Below, piece by piece: positions 1 through 12,110 of a stretch of 64,000 nucleotides of DNA (position 1 is its first letter; every line of letters starts with the position of its first letter). Position numbers and translations under genes: made by a program. The notes beneath the pieces were generated by a model that saw nothing but the letters and a program-made list of their open reading frames with translations, did not search any database and was not told the DNA's origin. Source of the stretch: Leucocoprinus leucothites (taxonomy: Eukaryota; Basidiomycota; Agaricomycetes; Agaricales; Agaricaceae); the NCBI GenBank assembly GCA_013368445.1, contig JAACJO010000019.1, positions 62,001-126,000 on the forward strand, given 5' to 3'.

Positions 1-503
1 AGAGAAACGTGTCGTTCAACCCCCTCCAGATTCAATTCTTGTCCTCGGACGAGCGATATGAAAATGTTCGATCTCAGGATTCATAGTAAAAAACTATGCT
101 ACGGTCCCATGATCACAATACAAACAACAAAGTTAATTCACTACGAAATCCGAAAATATGGTGCGTCCGATTGAAAGAGGGTATCAATCAAAATTCGGCA
201 GGAGATCACTAAATAGCTACCTAGTAAAGCAAATGTGGTCCAGGCTCATACACAATGAGGTAAATAAGCCCTAGACTGGCACAAAAAGCCCGGGGTTTTA
301 ATGGGTATTCGTCTACACTATGAAGATGAATAGCAATAGGACCCAAACTGACCGGATTCCCGCACAGATGCTAAAACGCGGGCGTGCGCAAACTGCATTT
401 CCGCGAGAGGACTAAATCCCATGTTATAGTGAGGCTCGAGAGCTAACTTGGTTAGCGGCAAGAGTCCAATGCTCCACAAAAAAAAAAAAAAAAACGGGGG
501 ACA
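1..503. other. Left-edge non-coding stretch
   Basis: No open reading frame or recognisable element was found. A run of 17 A residues (478-494) lies just beyond the stop codon of the minus-strand gene that ends at 504. Read in that gene's direction it is a poly-T tract immediately downstream, possibly part of the 3' processing region, but simple slippage is equally likely. Confidence 0.5.
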
Positions 504-2278
504 TCAATCTGAGTCTGACCCTGCAACCGGTAGTAACCTAGCAATCTCGTCTTCCAACTTTTCGTGCGCCTTTTCTGCAATATCTTGACTAACATCAAAA
601 GGATCGACAAGGAGCTGAGAAAGGTTCTTTGGGCTGGTTTCATCCTGCAATCTCCGGTCATAGAACATTAGATCCATAGCAAACCGGATGGCAAATCCTG
701 TAATTGCAAAGAAAGTCTCCTCAAGATCGTCCAAAGCACGCAATGCTTCAGATGAAGAAGACAATGCTAATATCCCGGAAGGTTCTGTCTCGTCGGAATT
801 TCCGTTTTTCTTCGACCCGCGCTTCTTCCCCTTTGTAAGGAGAACAGCTCGAAGACGAGTAGCCGAAGCACGCCAATTCCTTTCAAAGAATTCAGTTGTT
901 TTAGTGCACATTTCATGAGCATCGTCGATGAACGAGAGGGGTTCCGTCGAGCCTGATCCTGTGTAGATCATCCATGAGCTAAGGACACCTTCAACCCTGC
1001 GAAGCTGGGCCAAGGCATATTTTGCTAGGCTGCGAATTTCTTTAAGGAACTGTTCTCGATAGTGCTTCTCGACAGTATTTTGTGATAACGATAACTGCTT
1101 GAGAATACTCGATGTGCGCGGTAGAGCAATTCGAAATGCTTCGACCCTTCTGTTAATATCACGCTACATTTGTTCATGTCTAAGACGTATGTAGTAAGTG
1201 AACATAATGATAGGCTTACATCGGGTCCAAACTCGGCCTCAATGACATCGTATACTCTATCCATCTGAAGCTCGCGTATAAGCATTGGGATCCAGGAGAG
1301 TAGGATCTGCAAACTCACTTCTTTCGTTAAATTCAGAAGAACATCAAGAAGAACATCAAACTCTTCATTGATTTTTGCTCTTCGTTGTGGTGTCATATCC
1401 TCAGCGGCCAGGAGATCAGAGATTTCCTTGTAGTAGATGCCTCTGATATCAGAGTACAACCTCTCCCAGTTAAGTGTGCAGGTGTGCATGTTGAATCGTG
1501 TTTGAGTAGCTCTACTGGAGATTTCTTGAGCTGCGCTCAGCTCCGACCTAGCGATGGCCAGTGCTACAAAGACCAGGGTCAGCAAGGAAGCTTGTGTGCA
1601 GATATCAGGATTATACTGACTAGATACTTGGCCGACAGCGGTTTCGGAATTTGAGGATATCAATTTCATGGTGATTTTGTTAGTGATGGCAGCGATGCCA
1701 CCGTACCGACGTTCTTCAAGCCCTTTGATCTTCGCCTCAAGGGCATCAACCTCCGGGGTTACAATTTCGTCGCGGTACTATTTTCAATTTCATCATAGTA
1801 AGTGGTCGGGTAACAAGGAGTTGAATTCTATCTTATATGTCCGTACCTCAAGAATTTTTGCCCCGAGGTCTTTCAGCTGTTTCATACCATCCGATTGCAG
1901 TTTCTCAAGAGCGCTGCGGAGATTCTGGGCTATATCTTTGGCATGGTCCTGAGCTTGAGGGGCACTCTTGAAAGCTCGAATCTCTAATTGAGCTTGGACT
2001 TTGAGCTTGCGTACCATGGTAACGGCCGACCTGGTGACTTTTCGGATCTCATAGAACCCAGATACAAAATCGGTCAAGAGCATTCGACCTCTCATGTTAA
2101 GTCTGTCCGCCCGTGGATTGTCGCTAAACATTGTGAATGGAATGAGTAATTTTCAGGAAATAATAAAAATCTAGAGACAATGTTTTACGCACGAACAAGG
2201 CACATACTCCCCAATTATGAATAGAGTACGGTAGGTCTTTCCAAACAAAGCTAAATCGACTACGTGTGAGTCAACCAT
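504..2278 (-). CDS. Helix-rich protein A1 of divergent pair 1 (unknown family)
   Basis: I do not recognise this family. The start at 2278 (MVDSHVVDLALFGKTYRTLF) aligns with the start of A2, whose N-terminus keeps FG-K-YRTLFIIGE. After splicing the protein is about 480 aa, rich in heptad-like Leu/Ile/Lys/Glu helices, with no signal peptide and no convincing membrane span. Conserved landmarks shared with A2 are DFVSGFYEI near residue 45, FIDDA, a Lys/Arg-rich stretch (KGKKRGSKK), SSSEALR and FAITGF-IR...YDRR near the C-terminus. Introns placed by comparison with A2 include 2124-2192, 1564-1620 (57 nt), 1265-1318 (54 nt) and one around 1160-1220. Two of these are multiples of three without stops and would read through as false hydrophobic segments. 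B1 starts 354 bp away in the opposite direction. The helical-bundle character is seen; any function, for example a two-component membrane-active complex, is inference. Confidence 0.75.
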
Positions 2279-2631
2279 GGGAGTAGACTGGGAGATTGCA
2301 GCAGCTCGAAGTCAAAGAGAGTACTTGTAGAGGAAGAGTGATTACGAATCTCTTGTTTTATGAGCGAGTCTGGTTTATATAGAGCCAAGGATGGGTGTTT
2401 TGAGGCAAATCCAAGCACAACTCATCACTATCGTAAAGTACATCAGTTCGTAAACGACCCTGCGTCTATTACAAGATCGAGATCACGCTTGACCTCAACA
2501 TACAGCTCGGTTCGTCAGGCTGTAAGTACATGTTTGGTTCACATCACTGGTTCGTGTATTCAGCGGGGCGGAGGTTTGAGCAGCGTTGTGTCGTTGTGTG
2601 CGGTCCTCTCACCCCTCAGGTTTCCCTCCAC
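2279..2631. promoter_or_regulatory. Shared divergent promoter of A1 and B1
   Basis: This 353 bp gap separates the two start codons of the head-to-head pair. A TATA-like element at 2374-2382 reads on the minus strand, about 97 bp before the A1 start. Two copies of GGTTCGT on the plus strand, at 2509-2515 and 2549-2555, lie 123 and 83 bp before the B1 start. The second divergent pair has the same heptamer twice, with the proximal copy 84 bp before its B start. A regulatory role is inferred from this arrangement. Confidence 0.55.
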
Positions 2632-3680
2632 ATGGACGTGCCTCAGCCTCTAGTAGTTTCTTATCTCAAAGTAAGCTTAACTCTGATGCGATGTATTGCA
2701 CCGTTGACGATATTTAGCTCCCACCAGATGAACAGCTGTTCTCTCGGCTTAGGGACGTGCTTCAGACCATTCAAGAGAAACTTGATCATCTGGCTCTTGT
2801 CCTGGCAGCGGCTCAAGATGTACATCGCTCAACGGAGGTCCGGGATATTTTGAAAAATCTACAAAGTGGCGCTGGAGAACATAGCAGCAAGGTTGTGGGT
2901 GTAATCGTAACGTGCGAAACGTACGCAAAAACGATGATAAGGCTCGCGAAGTCGTTACCAGATGCAATGAAAGACGAGGACATTTTTCGCAAGCTTGGTA
3001 TCTTCTCCACACGGTGCTCGGAAGTCATAGAGGCATGCGACAATGCTATTGAAGGAATGGGACAACTACGTCACGAAATCCCTTCCACTGTTGACCGTTT
3101 GAAGGTTGCGCTTGATAACGGTGAGTCACCATATGAAATACTATTGCAATGTCTACATTCTCCCACAGGCGACAACAAGCGCGCAGGCCTTGTTTTCACA
3201 GAAGAGAACTCTCGAGTGGTGAATCAACTTATACAAGTCATCGGCGAGTTCCCGGCTGCATTTCACCCGCTCAAGGAGTATTTTCAGGAGGGAAAGGAGC
3301 ACTTTGCAAACAAGGAGTTCTTCCGGGAAAACTCTCCTTCAGAAAAGGAGATCAGTGCAATGCGAGAGAGTTGGAGTAAATTTTCTACAACATTAGCTGG
3401 GATAGCCGAGGAGGTAGCACAGCTTCAAGGTAACATATCAACAGGACCAGATATATACAAGGCTCCCAAGCTCGCTCAGATTTGGAAGAAAGGGGCCTCC
3501 AGCAAGTCAAAGGGCCCAGACTCATCGACCACTCCGGCGACAAGGAAGGCCATCACAGGCACGGACGACCCAGATACAGCGCCTTCGGAAGCGAGTCCTC
3601 CCGTCAATGTCGAAGCTTCATGGTGGAGGACGTGGTGGAGGAGGATCGTGTCTTGTTTGACTTTCAAGCGCTTCCGTTAG
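2632..3680 (+). CDS. Helix-rich protein B1 of divergent pair 1 (unknown family)
   Basis: Unknown family, 317 aa after removing introns 2671-2717 and 3121-3168. The ATG at 2632 gives MDVPQPLVVSYLK, which matches MSDPPSLVVSYLK of B2, so a 13-residue first exon is well supported. The body is predicted mainly helical: PPDEQLFSRLRD, a leucine/alanine-rich helix (LDHLALVLAAAQD), then VFTEENSRVVNQLIQ and EYFQEGKEHFANKEFFRENSPSEKEI, which are almost fixed between B1 and B2. A Ser/Thr/Pro-rich linker follows, roughly residues 245-295. The last 20 residues form a cationic, tryptophan-rich tail (WWRTWWRR...FKRFR). There is no signal peptide. It is paired head-to-head with A1. The tail suggests binding to a membrane or other anionic surface, but that is inference. 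Confidence 0.8.
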
Positions 3681-6600
3681 GTCCTTACGAGTGATCAAAA
3701 CTCACCCTCGTACAGAACGCGGATCATTCTTTTCCTAAGGTACAAAGATACTGCTGCACCAATACTTGTTAGAGTATTAATAATATCGTATTGGTCGTAT
3801 GTTGCTGGTGCCTATGCATTTTCAAGGAACTTTAGCTTGGTTTTTTTTAAGTTGAGATTGCGTTGCCCCACCCCACTTGTTGTCCTCTCCGAACCAAGAC
3901 GGACTTCGCTAGTTTCGCCAAGTCAGATGTCTCGGTGTTCTGCTTGTGCTACTCCCTATCCGTTGCGCTAAATTAATCGGGCTGCCCAGTATACTCACTT
4001 CCATGGAAAAAGATTAAGATTCTGGTATGCGGAACCATGAAGGCGCTGAAGTCGTACGACAGGACTTATTCCAGAAGTTTGCTGAGTGAACGCCTTCAGA
4101 GATCGTTCCCCCTCGGATTCTAGACTGAGACAATTAACTAGCCCTTCAGGCACTGATAGCTGGGAATAATCCTGAGATTGTGCCCGAGTAGTAATCAGAG
4201 GGCAGAGCCCCTCCGACTTTTGAGGCTCGCGGAGACGTTGCAATCGCGCCAGAAGTATTCGTGAATGATATTTTGATCCATGCTCTAATTTTATCTAAAC
4301 ACTCGTAAGGAACATTAGGAGGAGCAATCCAAAGAGTTGATAAAGAAGGATACATATTATCCACGAGTAGGACAATTCATGCTCAAAGAAACCTTGTCAT
4401 GATGGTCCTACAAGCTAAACTCAAGGGGTATAGATAATAGTCATGATATAACCAAACGATATTTATATCCACAACTGTTGGGCGCCGATGACAGGAACGC
4501 GAGTACGCTTCGGCAGTACCACGCTAGCTCGGTAATCAGGGATGCGAAACTCCCGTGTCATAAACATGGTCCCACTACTCTCCTTATGACCATATCATCG
4601 TGCTCGCCATTCATAAACCCCCTAGTGGCCTCAATGGCATTTTCGTCGCCGTCATCATCGCTGTGGCCAGGAGAACGAGGACGAAGACGGTAGATCAAGA
4701 CTGTATATCCGAGGTAGTGAGATGCAAACCTCTCTTGACCAGTACGTCCTCTTCATCGAAACCTCTGCCTAGTTGATCCAAACCACGCCCTCAGCTCATG
4801 CAATAGCTTGCAGAGTTTTCCTGTACCATTGTGTCCACAAGATGGCAAGGGTCAAATACTGGTACACTTCCCCAACGACGCTGCGCCTGCTCAGTGCCTC
4901 CGCTCAAAGTCATCACCGCCTCCGGTCCATTGATAGGAAAAATACCTCTGCCCAAACTCCAAATACCCTCGCACGCAGCTCGTTGCCACCTATGGACACG
5001 TTGAAAGCCGTTTGACAAAAATTATACGCTCTAGCGCATGCTCAATCTGCTGACATACCCTGCTTTCTTCCGTCTCGACACATCGTCAGTCGATGAGCGA
5101 ACCCTCTGCCATGGGCAGTCGAATCTCAATACTCTCCTTACTTACGATGGCCGTCTCTGAATGTTGAGTCAAGAATCCGACGGGCGTTTGTGGCCAACCC
5201 AGCCCATCGTTCGGCCACTTGTGACCGCGGACTGGCACCATTTTCGTATCCCCTTTAACCAATTACGGGAACCGATTGCGAGGAATTGAATCAAGGGAGG
5301 ACGAAAATTCGGTCAGCACCCAGATGACTTATCGTTGGATATATTCACAGCGTCAGTGAGTTTTACCCGATATTCTTGTGCTTGCCTGTTAAACCTACCT
5401 CCAGATCTTCCAGCACACTCATCAATCCTGAAACACCGGACGGAATCCCAAGAAGCCTATAACGAGCACCCTCGAATCCCCCAACAATGGCACTTACCCC
5501 GGTGTTCTTCCCTCAAGCCGTGAATGACCAGTGGTCATTATCGTCGAGTAGTGATGGACGCTATTAGTGCGTGGCAAGTCCTAGATTGAAACGGTATGAA
5601 CTCAAGTCACTGGATTCTAGTTCGCTGTTGCTAACGGACTGGATGATTAGGCCAGTTTCAATAGCCATCGATCCATGACAAATGCGCGAGGCACTCAAAC
5701 CGATATTGGACCAGCGCGATGAACCGTGTTGAATCGCCTACCTCGGCTTCACATTACGTGTTCGAACAAAAAAAAAAAAAGCAGAGAACCGTCTTGGAAT
5801 GCTCAACGGCAAAGCGTGCGTCAGCCCCATCCTCGAAGGAATATCTTGGAACATATGGGGCATGGGTGGCGGAATATTACCTTCGTGTATGCGCTATATT
5901 CCAGGCGCGGCATGACGGAAAAGAGATGACTCTGTATCGGAGAGGTCTGAAGATCGGATGCATGCTTCAATGAAACAGCTTTGACGCACATCCAAGGACC
6001 TCGAGTGGCTCCTCTCCTCTCCTCGTCGCGCTTTCTACGCCTTCCACGATATACCAATGCAGCGTTCACATTGACTTTCGCGCCAGCTTGGAGCGGCTCG
6101 TGTAGCCGGGGGTGGAATTTTCGGCCTTGATAGTGGGGAAAGATCGACCTCGAGCGGCTCCCTTCTTTCCTCATCACACTTTCTACCCCTTTCACAATAT
6201 GATATCGATGCCACATTCGTGCCAGCTTGGAGAAACTCGTGTTACCCGGGGATGGAGCTTTCGGCCTTGGTAGTAGGAAGATCGGATGGCAAAAAAGGAG
6301 GAAAGATTCGGGCCCAGTATGTTTAGACGTGTATATATGCCAAATCTTCCGCCTGACTCATCACGCCGCTTTTGATCAATCGCAGGACCCACACTACCGC
6401 TCCTTAAAACTCGGGCTAGTTGTCACTTTGGTGAGCTTCGACATGTTGAAAATGTGTATCTACTTAGCTTATGCAATTTACGCTTCGTTCAGCGTCATCA
6501 AGTAACTCTCCCTTGTCTTTCAGCTGGCCTTCTACCCGAAACATGGTCGTACGCTATACCAACAACCACCAACGCGGGAACAGCTGACAATTGAGAATGG

Positions 6601-7275
6601 GCAAGGAGTGGCGATGATAAATCCTGTCAGACGTCGCGTCTGGCAGCGATCGAGGTCACCTCTTTCAGCGATTTTGTCACTGGAAGCGCCTAGGGATGTA
6701 CTGCGCTTGAGGCCTTGCATCCAGCCAAAGAAAAAGGACAGAGGGGAAGCAGGTTTTGGGACACGAGACAGCCAAAAGGACACTTACCCTGGATCAAGCG
6801 CAAATCCCAGTATTGCACATTGCGTCATGCCTCCAGCCGCTTCAGCTTTGGACAGCATATACCGCTGCCCAACGGTTTAGTCGCCTCTCCTCTCCTCTCC
6901 TCGCCCTCAGCCCAAACCCACGCCTCTCACCACGCCAGATCCAAATTCCATATATGCATGTCGATTCAAGCACTATCGCGCCCCCTAATTCCCCTTCCTT
7001 CCAATTCCATTTCCACTATCCGTTCCCTTCTCGTCTGCGAACTCTAGTGTCATGGCATTGGCAAATGCCTCCCCTGAACGTGCATCGAGCACTCCGCCAC
7101 TGTGCGCCTTTGAGCCATATTCTTAGTTCCGAATGAACACCTTTCTCACCGCCCCCAGCTTCTGTGACCTCTCACTTTCTCTACCATTGAATGCGTTTCT
7201 CTCACTCAACCTCAGCTCTCGAGGTTGATCACAAAGATAATATAGATAATCGCAAACCCGATTTCCTTTGTGTTC
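3681..7275. other. Gene-poor spacer between pair 1 and a small candidate gene
   Basis: No coding region can be supported here. Short open stretches on both strands (for example 4791-5018 minus and 5821-6216 minus) lack splice-compatible neighbours and recognisable motifs. The stretch holds a diverged tandem duplication (5999-6290), an A13 tract (5768-5780), and from about 6880 a CT-rich region typical of fungal promoters leading to the ATG at 7276. Confidence 0.5.
5999..6290. repeat. Diverged tandem duplication, period about 149 bp
   Basis: Two successive copies begin at 5999 and 6148. Both contain CCTCGAG(T/C)GGCTCC, a CT-rich block, CGCCAGCTTGGAG or GTGCCAGCTTGGAG, CTCGTGT, and TTTCGGCCTTG followed by TAGTGGGG or TAGTAGG. 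The string GAAGATCGGATG also occurs just before copy 1 and at the end of copy 2, hinting at a longer original unit. No coding function is seen. Confidence 0.6.
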
Positions 7276-7698
7276 ATGGCCCTTCCTTTCCCCTTTGATC
7301 CTTTTCGAGTGAGTCTTTCTCCCATTCTATCCATACCGGATATTCACTGGTTCATTTGTTCGCCAATAGATACGGTCAAGACCGCCTCAGGTCCTTAACC
7401 CCACCACCGACGTGATTTGTTACCGGACATGGACTCAAAATCGCAGAGATCCGTTTGTAACCGGAGAAAGTTGGCCTCGCGGGATCTTGGCCAGACTAAC
7501 CTCGTTGGTGTTTGTGATGTCAGTGAGTTCCAAATAATCAATCTCATGAGCGTCTAATACGATGACCACCTGACTTAGGTCTATCGCGGTCGGCTCGGCT
7601 TCATGGATCCCAACGCTGTGCTTAGACTGCGAGCGGGGGGACTTGCTGATATGCGACCTGATACACAAGAACGAGCGTGTTGTCCAAAGAAGTTTTAG
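7276..7698 (+). CDS. Candidate small three-exon gene, unknown
   Basis: The ATG at 7276 opens an 11-codon exon (MALPFPFDPFR) that ends at GTGAGT. Removing 7309-7369 (61 nt) and 7523-7578 (56 nt, with a CTAATAC branch-like sequence) gives one continuous frame of 101 codons ending at TAG 7696-7698. Exon lengths are 33, 153 and 120 nt, both introns are phase 0, and both donors are GTGAGT. A CT-rich promoter-like region of about 400 bp lies upstream. The protein is basic and Arg/Pro-rich with no motif I recognise. Support is purely structural (open exons plus good splice sites), so this could be chance. It lies between the two duplicated A/B units. Confidence 0.35.
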
Positions 7699-10345
7699 CA
7701 GGTTTGAACTACAGTAGCCAGACCTTGGATTCCTTGCGATTTATTAATGGGCTCAATGATTATTCAGTTCTCCAGGCGTTTTTAGAGGTCTGAGCCCATC
7801 AATGTCTGGACGATTATCTCGGGTTGTGTCGCGAGTGCTTATCGTCTTCAGCCAAGTGGTCAACAGCCTACGCAAGTGCTGGATTTACAGCCCCCGATTT
7901 GAATGTCATTCGAATAATGGTGTATTGGGACAACGAAAAAATATATTGGACTGCTGGCTATATGTACATATCGAGTAACTGTGAATTATGATAGAAGACC
8001 CTAGACATGCGGGAACGACAATGAAGAATAAGCCTGCGGCCTGGAGAGGAGTGAGCCTAGGTGAAAAGCTACAGGACCAGGCGATGATGGCCTCATGGCT
8101 AGCATACAATCGCTCAAGGTCTCCATTCATATCCCCGCTTGCGTGTCGTCGATATATAGACTTGAGGACGCCACCAAGAGCCAACCGACCTGGCCTTCAA
8201 GCTTTGAGGTCCTCAAGGGGATTCGTGTAACTCGCTGCCAGTGTCGGCGCCCCCTCATCGAAAGTGCTATAAAGGACTTTTTGTTTACGCTTGAGCTTCA
8301 ACTCGACTGTTCCCCAGGTGTTTCGACATAGTACTGTTGTCCGTAAAATACCCAGTCTGCGAGAGAGAGGGAGAGAGAAAGGTGTATTGTCAAGTCTCCA
8401 CCTTGCGCGCAGAAAAGGTGTCGTCGTACCAATAACCGATCAGAGGGGAAAGCCCAGCGCACGGACCCTTCAGTCCCCTCCTCCTCCTCCGATAAGGGCC
8501 TCTAATACCACATGCTTTTCGTCCGCTTCCCAGAACCCCCCTTCTACCCGGCCAACGGCTGGCTCGAAACACGTACTATAGTAAAACAAGGATGTCAAGA
8601 GCCTGTGCCTTCCTCTGTCAGTTTCTAGAACTTGAAGCCTTTGTTACACAATTAAAACATGCACCTGGCACAATCCACCTTCGGGTGGCTCAGACCTCAG
8701 AACCGAAAGGGATACAACTACACCCAAATCCAACCGCGGACCAAAAAAAAAAAAAAAATCTGTTTGCAGGCTTCCCCCGTGTTCGGTGTCATGACAGAGC
8801 CTTGGAGCTGGGTCTTCCTTCCCCCTGGCGACCAGACGCGAGGACAAAAAGGAAAAACAAAGGAGATGACGGAGCGAGGTTGAGGAAGGATTAATCAAAC
8901 CATTGTTCAAAGCCGAAGCTTTCCAAAAAGACGAATGAGCCAAGGGAGAGGCTGGTGTGAACCACCGCGTGAACAAAGGGACCAACGTTTTCCGAACTCA
9001 GATCTTTATAATTCTCTATTTGAGAAAACCTAAAATTGAGCTGAGCTACCAGTCCCCATTCTATAATTCGGCCGCCGTAAGCAACATGCGGTATGCCTGA
9101 ATAGAACTATGTTTCCCCCCCCCAATTCACGAGGACCACTGGCCCGTGTTTTGGGGCTTTTACAATAATCTTTACGACTTTATTCTCAGCATAGTGATTG
9201 TTAATGATTCTACCAGTTTTCTGGCGGTTGTTTAAGGCCTGACACTCGAGCACAAGTAGAGCTTATATTTTCAAAGCATTATCATCCTGACCCAGTGCCA
9301 TACATGCATCTCTACGCGTGACTTGGCAAGTGTGACTCCTTACGAGCCACTGGTGGCCGGGGGGAAAAAATCGGCTAGTGCCGAATGAAGTTCCAAGTTC
9401 AACTTTGCGCACTGAGTCGGACTCCGCCGCCCACCCTTGTGTGTCAGTGACTACATTCTGTTAGCCGTGTAATTTAGGTGTATACCCCAAGAGTTGAACC
9501 GACCGTTTTTGAACATTCACTACCTTCTTTTGGGAGTTGGGCAATAATACTTCCTGTTTGTCATTGCCAGCCGTTACTATAACCACATTATTGAATCTAG
9601 GAGATGCAAGCAATAGTAAACTATTTTGTTATTTCATGAAGCTTTTTATTGGTTACCATGTCGTGCCAACTCTCGTTCCAACTTTTGTTTTCAGTCGTAA
9701 TTATACAGAAGCTTTCAGTGGCATTCCTCAGGTCTTCGATGTCACCCAGAACAGCCAAACTGTCTCAAACGAGAGTCAACATGTCAGATCCATCAGACGC
9801 GATCATCATTATCTTGTTATTGTTCTTTGTGAGGTTGCCATCACCGCCGGTTTGTGTGTCCAGTCAACGAACCACATCAATGGATCCTGATTGGGCCACT
9901 AAACCCAGTTCGAATTCTCGCTTATAGAGCGTTTAAGGGTCAATGTGATGACATGCGATTCGGTTAGCCGGAGATGCCAGAAAATTTGAAATTGTTTTGA
10001 TGCGGCCCTCTATTTTCGGATCACCGCTGAGTTGAATTTAATGAGCGCTTAAACAAAATGGGAACAATAACTCCCCGGTACGAGACCCTCCTGTAAGAGT
10101 CAGTCGAGTGCAGGTGTTCGCCTCTAAGCATGAAATCTATATTGCCTGAAAGGGAATGCACTTGATCCCAACGAAAACATCTCCGACTCAGAAGTTCCCA
10201 AGTCTCTCCGACTTCTGACAATAACCAGCGAGAGATTAGCAGACCACTGCTACTAACTCACGTAGTCATTTGAACTTAACCTGTGTCCTGTCCGTGTGCT
10301 ATCTACTATGGTACAGGGTTGGATATCGACGCTACAACTGAGTAT
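7699..10345. other. Non-coding spacer before pair 2
   Basis: No gene is supported. Simple-sequence tracts are present: a GA-rich run near 8358-8381, 16 A residues at 8743-8758 and a C10 run near 9114. A sequence near 10019 (GGATCACCGCTGAGTTGAA) recurs with one mismatch near 20815, so a worn dispersed repeat may be present. Confidence 0.45.
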
Positions 10346-12110
10346 CTAGTCTGACGTTGGATCGACGAACAATTCCAGCTGAGCGATTTCATCTTTGAGC
10401 ACCTCGTACGCCTTGATAGCAGTCTGTTCTGCAATAGCGAAGGGATCTATAGCAAGCCCAGAGTCGACTCGAGGCATATCCTCAGGTCTTCGGTCATAAG
10501 CCAAAAGATCCAATGGAAGGCGAATAGAGAACCCCGTTATCGCGAACAAAGTTTGTTCCAATTCCTTCAGAGTGCGCAGCGCTTCTGAAGATGAGGTTAT
10601 GGGTAGTACTTCGGAATCATTCTTCTTTTGCTTGCGCTTCTTGCTCGTAGAGAGGATATCGTCAAGACGGGCATGCGAACGTACCCAACGGTGCTCAAAA
10701 GACTCCGCAGTACCCGTACTTAATTGAAATGCATCGTCAATGAAGGGCAATGGCGCCGTCGACCGGGAGCGGATGTAGATTATCCACTCCTCAAAGACCC
10801 GCTCTACCATACGAAGCTGGTCCAAGGAGATCCTTGCTAGATTGTAGATCTCTTTGAGATATGTCTCCTGCTGATTTTTATCGACAATTTTTTTTGCCGA
10901 TAATAGCTCCTTCAGGATATTCGAAATCTGTACCACGGTCCTTTGGAATTCATTAACTCGTTCATTAATTCCACGCTGGTCAGTTCTGAGTAAGTGTGAT
11001 ACGAAAGAAAAAATAAGGGAACTCACGCCATGTCCAAATTGGGCATCAATATCCTTGTATACGCTGTTCATCTAGAGCAAGAACGATGTTATCCCGGAGT
11101 TTCAAAGCAAGGCACATTATACGTACCTGTTGGACTGAGCTCGCAAGAACTTCTTTAAGGCGAGTAAATTCCCTCTTGATCTTTACTTTGAGTTGTGGTG
11201 TGATAATCGGCTCATTCAGGAATTCACCAATTATGGCTGTATGGTCGTCCTCGATGTCCCTATGCACAGCTGACCAGTCGAGTGAGCACTGAATGATGGT
11301 GCTTCGCGCTTCCGAAGCCATTGTAAAGAACTCCTGAGCGGTCTTGAGCTCAGTCTTGGCAATATCTAAGGCTATAAAGGTACCGATAAGGTCGATGACA
11401 AAAGCAGTGGTAGTTCCAAGTTGACACTAACGCGATGTCTTTGAAATTTCATTCCCGGTCTTCTCAACGGAGAACCTGATGGCAAGTCTCAGACTGTTAG
11501 CCATAGAAGCTATGCGACCTTTTGTGCCTTCAGAAGAACCCGGTCGGTCCTCAGTTTCTTTTAGAGCGAGCTCATTCACCCTATCTATAAGCTTGTGAAC
11601 ATCTGCCGTAACGTCTCTGTCTCGATACTGGAAAGATTCATTGGTCAGGTCAAGCATGATAACAGCGAGCAGCCAGGATAGATTGACTATCACCTTGATC
11701 ATCCGTCGATCAAATTCCTCCATCTTTTGACCGCCAGTATCCCTTAGGTTAGCAAGAGCCTGTTCGAGCTCTTGCCAAATAGTCTTGCACAGGCGCTGAG
11801 TGTCCTCGTCCTGACTTGTAATCCGTATCTCATTTTGAGCCCTGAGGTCGAGACTTTGGATGACCTCCACTGTCGACTTCGTCGCCTTGAGTATCTCGTA
11901 GAAACCAGATACGAAATCTCCCAACAGTAGTCGACCTTTTCCGTGCAGTCTTTCTGCACGCGGGGCACCTCTGAGCACCATGAGCACAGTGAACTTTGGC
12001 TGTTAAATGAAAGGAAATTGGACATACGAACACTCAAACTCTCCGATTATGAACAGAGTGCGGTATTTTCTTCCGAATTCTGCGAGGCTTTCTTCGATTG
12101 GGGATTGCAT
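10346..12110 (-). CDS. Helix-rich protein A2 of divergent pair 2 (unknown family)
   Basis: Paralogue of A1, collinear over its whole length and of about the same size. The start at 12110 (MQSPIEESLAEFGRKYRTLF) matches A1. Conserved blocks include DFVSGFYEI, IYN or IRSLA-type helices, PFIDDAF, SSSEALRTL, FAITGFSIR and YDRR. Introns inferred from A1 are one near 12000-12030, 11628-11693 (66 nt), 11372-11431 (60 nt), one of 55 nt near 11070-11127, and 10976-11026 (51 nt). An apparent in-frame TAG at 11427-11429 lies inside the 60-nt intron, whose counterpart in A1 has the same position and phase, so the gene looks intact. Several introns are multiples of three, and their pyrimidine-rich sequence would give false hydrophobic helices if left in. 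There is no signal peptide. Function is unknown; the retained pairing with B2 suggests a joint role. Confidence 0.75.

Noticed and set aside
4791..5018. 75-codon minus-strand frame resembling an F-box or kinase fragment
   Set aside because: The resemblance is to a few residues only; flanking frames contain stops and no consistent exon chain could be built.
478..8758. Poly-A tracts at 478, 5768 and 8743 as retroposon tails
   Set aside because: No reverse-transcriptase or SINE-like body precedes them and no target-site duplications were seen; simple slippage explains them.
11427..11429. In-frame TAG in A2, suggesting a pseudogene
   Set aside because: It lies in a 60-nt GT-AG intron (11372-11431) whose position and phase match a 57-nt intron in A1, so the spliced frame is intact.
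11628..11693. Hydrophobic stretch in A2 resembling a transmembrane helix
   Set aside because: Comparison with A1 shows this is a stop-free intron of 66 nt; the spliced protein joins directly to the conserved YRD block.
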